From CAYMZZ01 sp044463125 (GTDB lineage Bacteria; Bacteroidota; Bacteroidia; Chitinophagales; Chitinophagaceae): 64,000 bases of DNA. The notes beneath the pieces were generated by a model. It saw only the letters and a program-made list of their open reading frames with translations, ran no database searches and was not told where the DNA came from. Within the stretch, counting starts at the first letter, position 1. Every line of letters starts with the position of its first letter. The stretch covers positions 1-64,000 of the forward strand of contig JBIQMS010000018.1 in the NCBI GenBank assembly GCA_044463125.1. Direction: 5' to 3'. This document shows positions 60,791 through 64,000 of this stretch, one piece after another. A program made the translations under genes and the position numbers.

Positions 60791-61843
60791 TCAGAAATTA
60801 AACCCCGCATTCACCGCGAAGATGGTACTGAGTGGCTTCTCTTTGGCCTGAATAAAATAATCCATCAGCAACTGTGGCTGCACAAAAAACTTACCTATGC
60901 CATACTCCGCCCGAAGGGTAAAGGATACCGACAAGGGCTTGAATTCGCGGTTACCATCCAGATCATATTCACGGCTGCTGCTCAAAAGATCAGCACGCGA
61001 TATGCGCTGCAGCGTATAATTATTAAGGCGTTGATTGAATCCGAATTGCTGGGTTCCTGCGGTAAAAGCAACCTGTGGCGTGATGCGTGCATAATCTTTC
61101 TTGCCCAGCATCTTCAGAAAATAAAAATCGTGCAATACCGAAAGGGTCACCGACACATCACTGATATTGCGATCATAATTCTGCTGCAGCCAGTTCAGAA
61201 TTCTTCTACGCAGCCAAAGCCTTTCGATAAAGGCGAGCCGCATATCCAATTCCTCCCGGCTGCCCCAGGCATAGTTGGCCATAATGGTAGGCCGCAACCA
61301 CGACTTGCGCCAGGTAAAATAGGCACTGAGCTCATTGGTGAGTGGCGATACATAAAAGTCCAGACTGTCCCTGGAGAAATATTTGGTATAAGAAATTCCT
61401 GTTGCCAGGCGCAGTTCGCGCAGGTAATCGAAAGAGGGACTGATACTGAACTGATAAAAATTCAAATCTCCCCTGTCTTTCATCAAAAAGCCGGTACCGG
61501 CAATTCCAAAACCCGATTTATGGTAATAAGCCAAAAAGGGTGAGTAGGTGGGTGTAGAAACGGATTCAATTCTTGTGGTGCTGGTTCCTTTATAGTTAAA
61601 ATACCCCTGTGTAACGGAAAAATTCACGGCAAGAAAACTGCGCGGACGAAGAATGGAATCCATAAACGATTCCAGGTCATCCATCAAGGCATCCAGGTCT
61701 TCCAGGGAATCAAAGTCGATGTCGTCCGCAACTACAGCCGAAGAATCTTTCACCGGATCCTGCGCGCATACTGCGCCATGGCCGGCTAAAATAAGCAGCG
61801 AGAGAATAGCAATAAAACGAATCAGTCCTTTGGTATTCATCAT
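60791..61843 (-). CDS. Exported protein, probable outer-membrane beta-barrel
   Basis: 350 residues from the ATG at 61843 (an upstream reading to 61882 would add a hydrophilic leader). It has a signal peptide (LIRFIAILSLLILAGHGAVCA-Q). An acidic segment follows (DIDFDSLEDLDALMDDLESF, ~30-50). The remainder shows ~16 regular alternating strands with aromatic ends (SFLAVNFSVTQGYFNYKG, GFGIAGTGFLMKDRG, FYQFSISPSFDYL, VSFTLRAEYGIGKFFVQPQLLMDYF), ending NAGFNF, a C-terminal aromatic as in outer-membrane barrels. The family is not recognised. Confidence 0.72.
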   Translation of the reverse strand: MMNTKGLIRFIAILSLLILAGHGAVCAQDPVKDSSAVVADDIDFDSLEDLDALMDDLESFMDSILRPRSFLAVNFSVTQGYFNYKGTSTTRIESVSTPTYSPFLAYYHKSGFGIAGTGFLMKDRGDLNFYQFSISPSFDYLRELRLATGISYTKYFSRDSLDFYVSPLTNELSAYFTWRKSWLRPTIMANYAWGSREELDMRLAFIERLWLRRRILNWLQQNYDRNISDVSVTLSVLHDFYFLKMLGKKDYARITPQVAFTAGTQQFGFNQRLNNYTLQRISRADLLSSSREYDLDGNREFKPLSVSFTLRAEYGIGKFFVQPQLLMDYFIQAKEKPLSTIFAVNAGFNF

Positions 61844-61920
61844 GCGTTTTTGGTTTATCCTGTGCGGGGCATTATCCCACAAACCCGACTATGACCTATT
61901 GATTGATCGGAAGTTTAACA

Positions 61921-63171
61921 TTACACCAGCTCCAGCACGGTAATTTCTGGCAATATCCCTACCCTTCCCGGATATACGAGAAATCCATACCCCCGGTTTA
62001 CATACAGTTTTTGCCGGCCATCATCATACAGGCCTGCCCATTGATTATAGATATATTGCACCGGGCTCCAGCGGAAACCGGGTATCTCCACGCCAAACTG
62101 CATGCCATGTGTGTGCCCGGAAAGCATGAGGTCAATATCGGAATATTCTTTCCGCACCTGCGCATCCCAATGGGATGGATCATGACTCATCAATATCTTG
62201 AAAGGATATTTTTCCGCACCGGCATAGGCCCGATCCAGTTGGCCATATTTCGGGAAACTGGCTTTGGCGCCCCAGTTCTCTACGCCCAGCAGCGCAATTT
62301 GCGCGCCATCCCTTTCCAGCACCACATGCTCATTCATCAGCAGGCGCCAGCCCATATCCGCATGCACTTTTTTCAGGGCATTCAGGTTCGCTATTTTTTG
62401 CTCTTCGGTATCCCATTTTACATAGTCCCCATAATCGTGGTTGCCCAAAACGGAATACACGCCCAGGGGTGCACGCAGTTGTGCAAACAGGTCGCGGTAT
62501 TCATCCATTTCGTCGGCCTTATTATTCACCAGGTCGCCGGTAAATAGAATAAGGTCGGGTTCTTCTTTCAAAATTTTCTCTACCCCTTTTTGCACGGCCT
62601 TCTTGTCGTTGAAGCTACCGGAATGAATATCGGATATCTGCACAATCTTCAATCCCCGGAATGCTTCGGGAAGGGAAGGACTTTTCACAGGAACACGGGT
62701 TACCTGGTAGCGGTATTTGTTGCCAAATCCATAGATGAGGGTGCCAAACAAACCGCCGCCAAATAGCATACCGGTCCAGCTCAGGAAAACCGAGCGACTG
62801 ATACCTTCAGGATTACCCTTCATGGGGGAGCCAGGTGAGAAAAATCCCAGCTTATAGCTGGCCCATTGAAATAATCTTCTGATATCATCTATCAGGAAGA
62901 ATAGCGCCGCGATGGCTTTAGCGAAGAATATGCCGGCGATCACTGCAAATACTGTACTCCTTGCCAGCCGCGATTGCTGGTCGAACTGGATATAAGGCAG
63001 AATAAGCAGGGTTATCAGTGCGGCCACCGAAACCACCCAATAGCCGGTATGGATCCAAAAACGGATGCGTGCTGAGGCGGGAAGGGTAATGATACGTACG
63101 GCCTGGAAAACATAAATATCCAGCAGGATCATAAAACCTATCAGGAACCACCAGAATCTGGAATTGCGCAT
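61921..63171 (-). CDS. Membrane metallophosphoesterase
   Basis: 416 residues. Four or five transmembrane helices in the first ~150 residues. The calcineurin-like phosphoesterase domain follows: IVQISDIHSGSF (D-x-H), LILFTGDLVNN (G-D), VLGNHDYGDY (G-N-H-D), LMSHDPSH (H) and MLSGHTHGMQFG (G-H-x-H). This is the family of YkuE/YaeI-like enzymes that hydrolyse lipid-linked pyrophosphates or UDP-diacylglucosamine-type substrates at the membrane. No partner gene is obvious; parA starts ~280 bp away in the other direction. Confidence 0.9.
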   Translation of the reverse strand: MRNSRFWWFLIGFMILLDIYVFQAVRIITLPASARIRFWIHTGYWVVSVAALITLLILPYIQFDQQSRLARSTVFAVIAGIFFAKAIAALFFLIDDIRRLFQWASYKLGFFSPGSPMKGNPEGISRSVFLSWTGMLFGGGLFGTLIYGFGNKYRYQVTRVPVKSPSLPEAFRGLKIVQISDIHSGSFNDKKAVQKGVEKILKEEPDLILFTGDLVNNKADEMDEYRDLFAQLRAPLGVYSVLGNHDYGDYVKWDTEEQKIANLNALKKVHADMGWRLLMNEHVVLERDGAQIALLGVENWGAKASFPKYGQLDRAYAGAEKYPFKILMSHDPSHWDAQVRKEYSDIDLMLSGHTHGMQFGVEIPGFRWSPVQYIYNQWAGLYDDGRQKLYVNRGYGFLVYPGRVGILPEITVLELV

Positions 63172-63350
63172 AGTTGATGAATGATTATCTCCCTGTTGGG
63201 ATAGGACCGGCCATTTAAGGCAGATCTGTGAAAAAATGGATTGCTCCTCAATCGCTTGCGTACCCTTTGGGGATTCATTACGCCTGTTAGGGATGGTTTA
63301 GGGGCAAAATTAATCAACCGGGAACTTGCAAGCGTATATGAGCTATAACT

Positions 63351-63358
63351 TATTTTTG
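63351..63358 (+). promoter_or_regulatory. -7 box of parA
   Basis: TATTTTTG (63351-63358), an exact TAnnTTTG match ~95 bp before the ATG at 63453. The upstream TTG at 63326-63328 would give a 22-bp spacer, so the -33 element is weak. Confidence 0.4.
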
Positions 63359-63452
63359 CCCGGATGGGTTGGATTGGGCAAAACTAAATTTTGCGCTCCG
63401 GAAGATGCGAACCATCTTTACCCATTAACTTAAATTTCAGGAGATTTCGCGC

Positions 63453-64000
63453 ATGGCAAGAATTATCGGAGTGGCTAACCAAAAGGGAGGTGTGGGCAAA
63501 ACCACTACCGCCATTAACCTGGCTGCAAGCCTGGCCGTACTGGAGTTCCGTACTTTGCTGGTGGATGGTGATCCGCAGGCCAATAGCACCACCGGTGTGG
63601 GGTTTGACCTGCACAATGTGACCAAGAGCTTGTACGATTGCATGGTGAATGAGGCCTCGGCAAAGGAAGTAATCCTGAAATCGGAGATTCCTCACCTGGA
63701 TCTGTTGCCATCGCATATCGACCTGGTAGGTGCAGAAATTGAAATGATCAATTATCCCAACCGGGAAATGGTGCTCAAAAACCTGCTGGAGCCGGTGCGC
63801 AATGAATATGATTTTATTATTGTGGACTGCTCCCCTTCCCTGGGCCTGATTACCGTGAATGCGCTTACCGCCGCCGATTCGGTGGTGGTGCCGGTGCAAT
63901 GCGAATTCTTTGCCCTGGAAGGACTGGGAAAGCTACTCAACACCATTAAGATCGTGCAGAGCCGCCTGAATCCTGCCCTGGTAATTGAAGGCATCCTGAT
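63453..64000 (+). CDS. parA: ParA/Soj chromosome partitioning ATPase, 5' part
   Basis: The first 182 residues of a ParA family protein, which runs off the window end. The deviant Walker A motif K11-GGVGKTT-18 is in IIGVANQKGGVGKTTTAINLAA. Walker A' is LLVDGDPQANSTTG, and Walker B is FIIVDCSPSLGLITVNAL. Start at 63453 (MARIIGVANQKGG). ParA moves replicated origins apart together with ParB, which should be encoded just downstream. Confidence 0.95.
   Translation, partial: MARIIGVANQKGGVGKTTTAINLAASLAVLEFRTLLVDGDPQANSTTGVGFDLHNVTKSLYDCMVNEASAKEVILKSEIPHLDLLPSHIDLVGAEIEMINYPNREMVLKNLLEPVRNEYDFIIVDCSPSLGLITVNALTAADSVVVPVQCEFFALEGLGKLLNTIKIVQSRLNPALVIEGIL

Overview
The window is a chromosomal scaffold segment from a Bacteroidota bacterium, most likely a Chitinophagaceae-type member of Chitinophagales/Sphingobacteriia. 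The evidence is promoters of the Bacteroidota type (TTTG, 19 bp, TAnnTTTG), a SusC/SusD pair, a protein with a type IX secretion (gliding-motility type) C-terminal domain, DUF4476, a ResB-CcsA type cytochrome c synthase, start codons without Shine-Dalgarno sequences, and a mix of GC-rich housekeeping genes with AT-rich spacers. Two 100-N assembly gaps (995-1094 and 35419-35518) both fall inside repeats.

Layout. 1-3500: an rRNA operon on the minus strand (5' part of 23S, a spacer with tRNA-Ala, tRNA-Ile and degenerate tRNA-like repeats, complete 16S) behind three tandem consensus promoters. 3566-15928: housekeeping genes (truA, a DUF4476 protein, an M1 aminopeptidase, a LemA/LemA/TPM/TPM operon, a sugar dehydrogenase lipoprotein, a lipoprotein, pgk and gap). 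16223-22524: tRNA-Glu followed by an accessory block (DUF4407 membrane protein, a coiled-coil type protein, an HNH nuclease, a ~1060-residue orphan protein and a cupin-gene fragment). 22657-29739: cytochrome c maturation (ResB-CcsA, split by an in-frame TGA), a di-heme peroxidase, and a small membrane protein/ECF sigma/folE/flavin reductase operon. 29985-35005: an Rrf2 (NsrR-like) regulator and a heme-copper oxidase operon with cytochrome c, accessory proteins, group III truncated haemoglobin and a cupin, which looks like a nitric-oxide or microaerobic response unit.

35122-36535 is a gene-free array of about 17 GC-rich palindromes with alternating conserved tails; a second, smaller locus lies at 60446-60775 and the palindrome core also sits in a tRNA-like remnant at 1355-1368. 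This is the most unusual feature of the window. 36764-47513: a small membrane protein, a WD40-like protein, two paralogous beta-barrels, a sulfatase, RmuC, a large secreted protein flanked by two 99-bp inverted-repeat elements, and an AraC regulator. 47696-53759: a SusC/SusD/thioredoxin-like uptake locus with a small exported protein. 54046-56472: alpha/beta hydrolase, formyltransferase and polysaccharide deacetylase, probably for surface glycan modification. 56672-64000: lon, outer-membrane proteins, a membrane metallophosphoesterase and the start of parA.

A second theme is intergenic DNA built from degenerate short tandem repeats (TTTAGGG-like, TTACGT-like, ATTTGGG-like, ATCTGCG) arranged as facing inverted arms, often around a terminator hairpin between genes.
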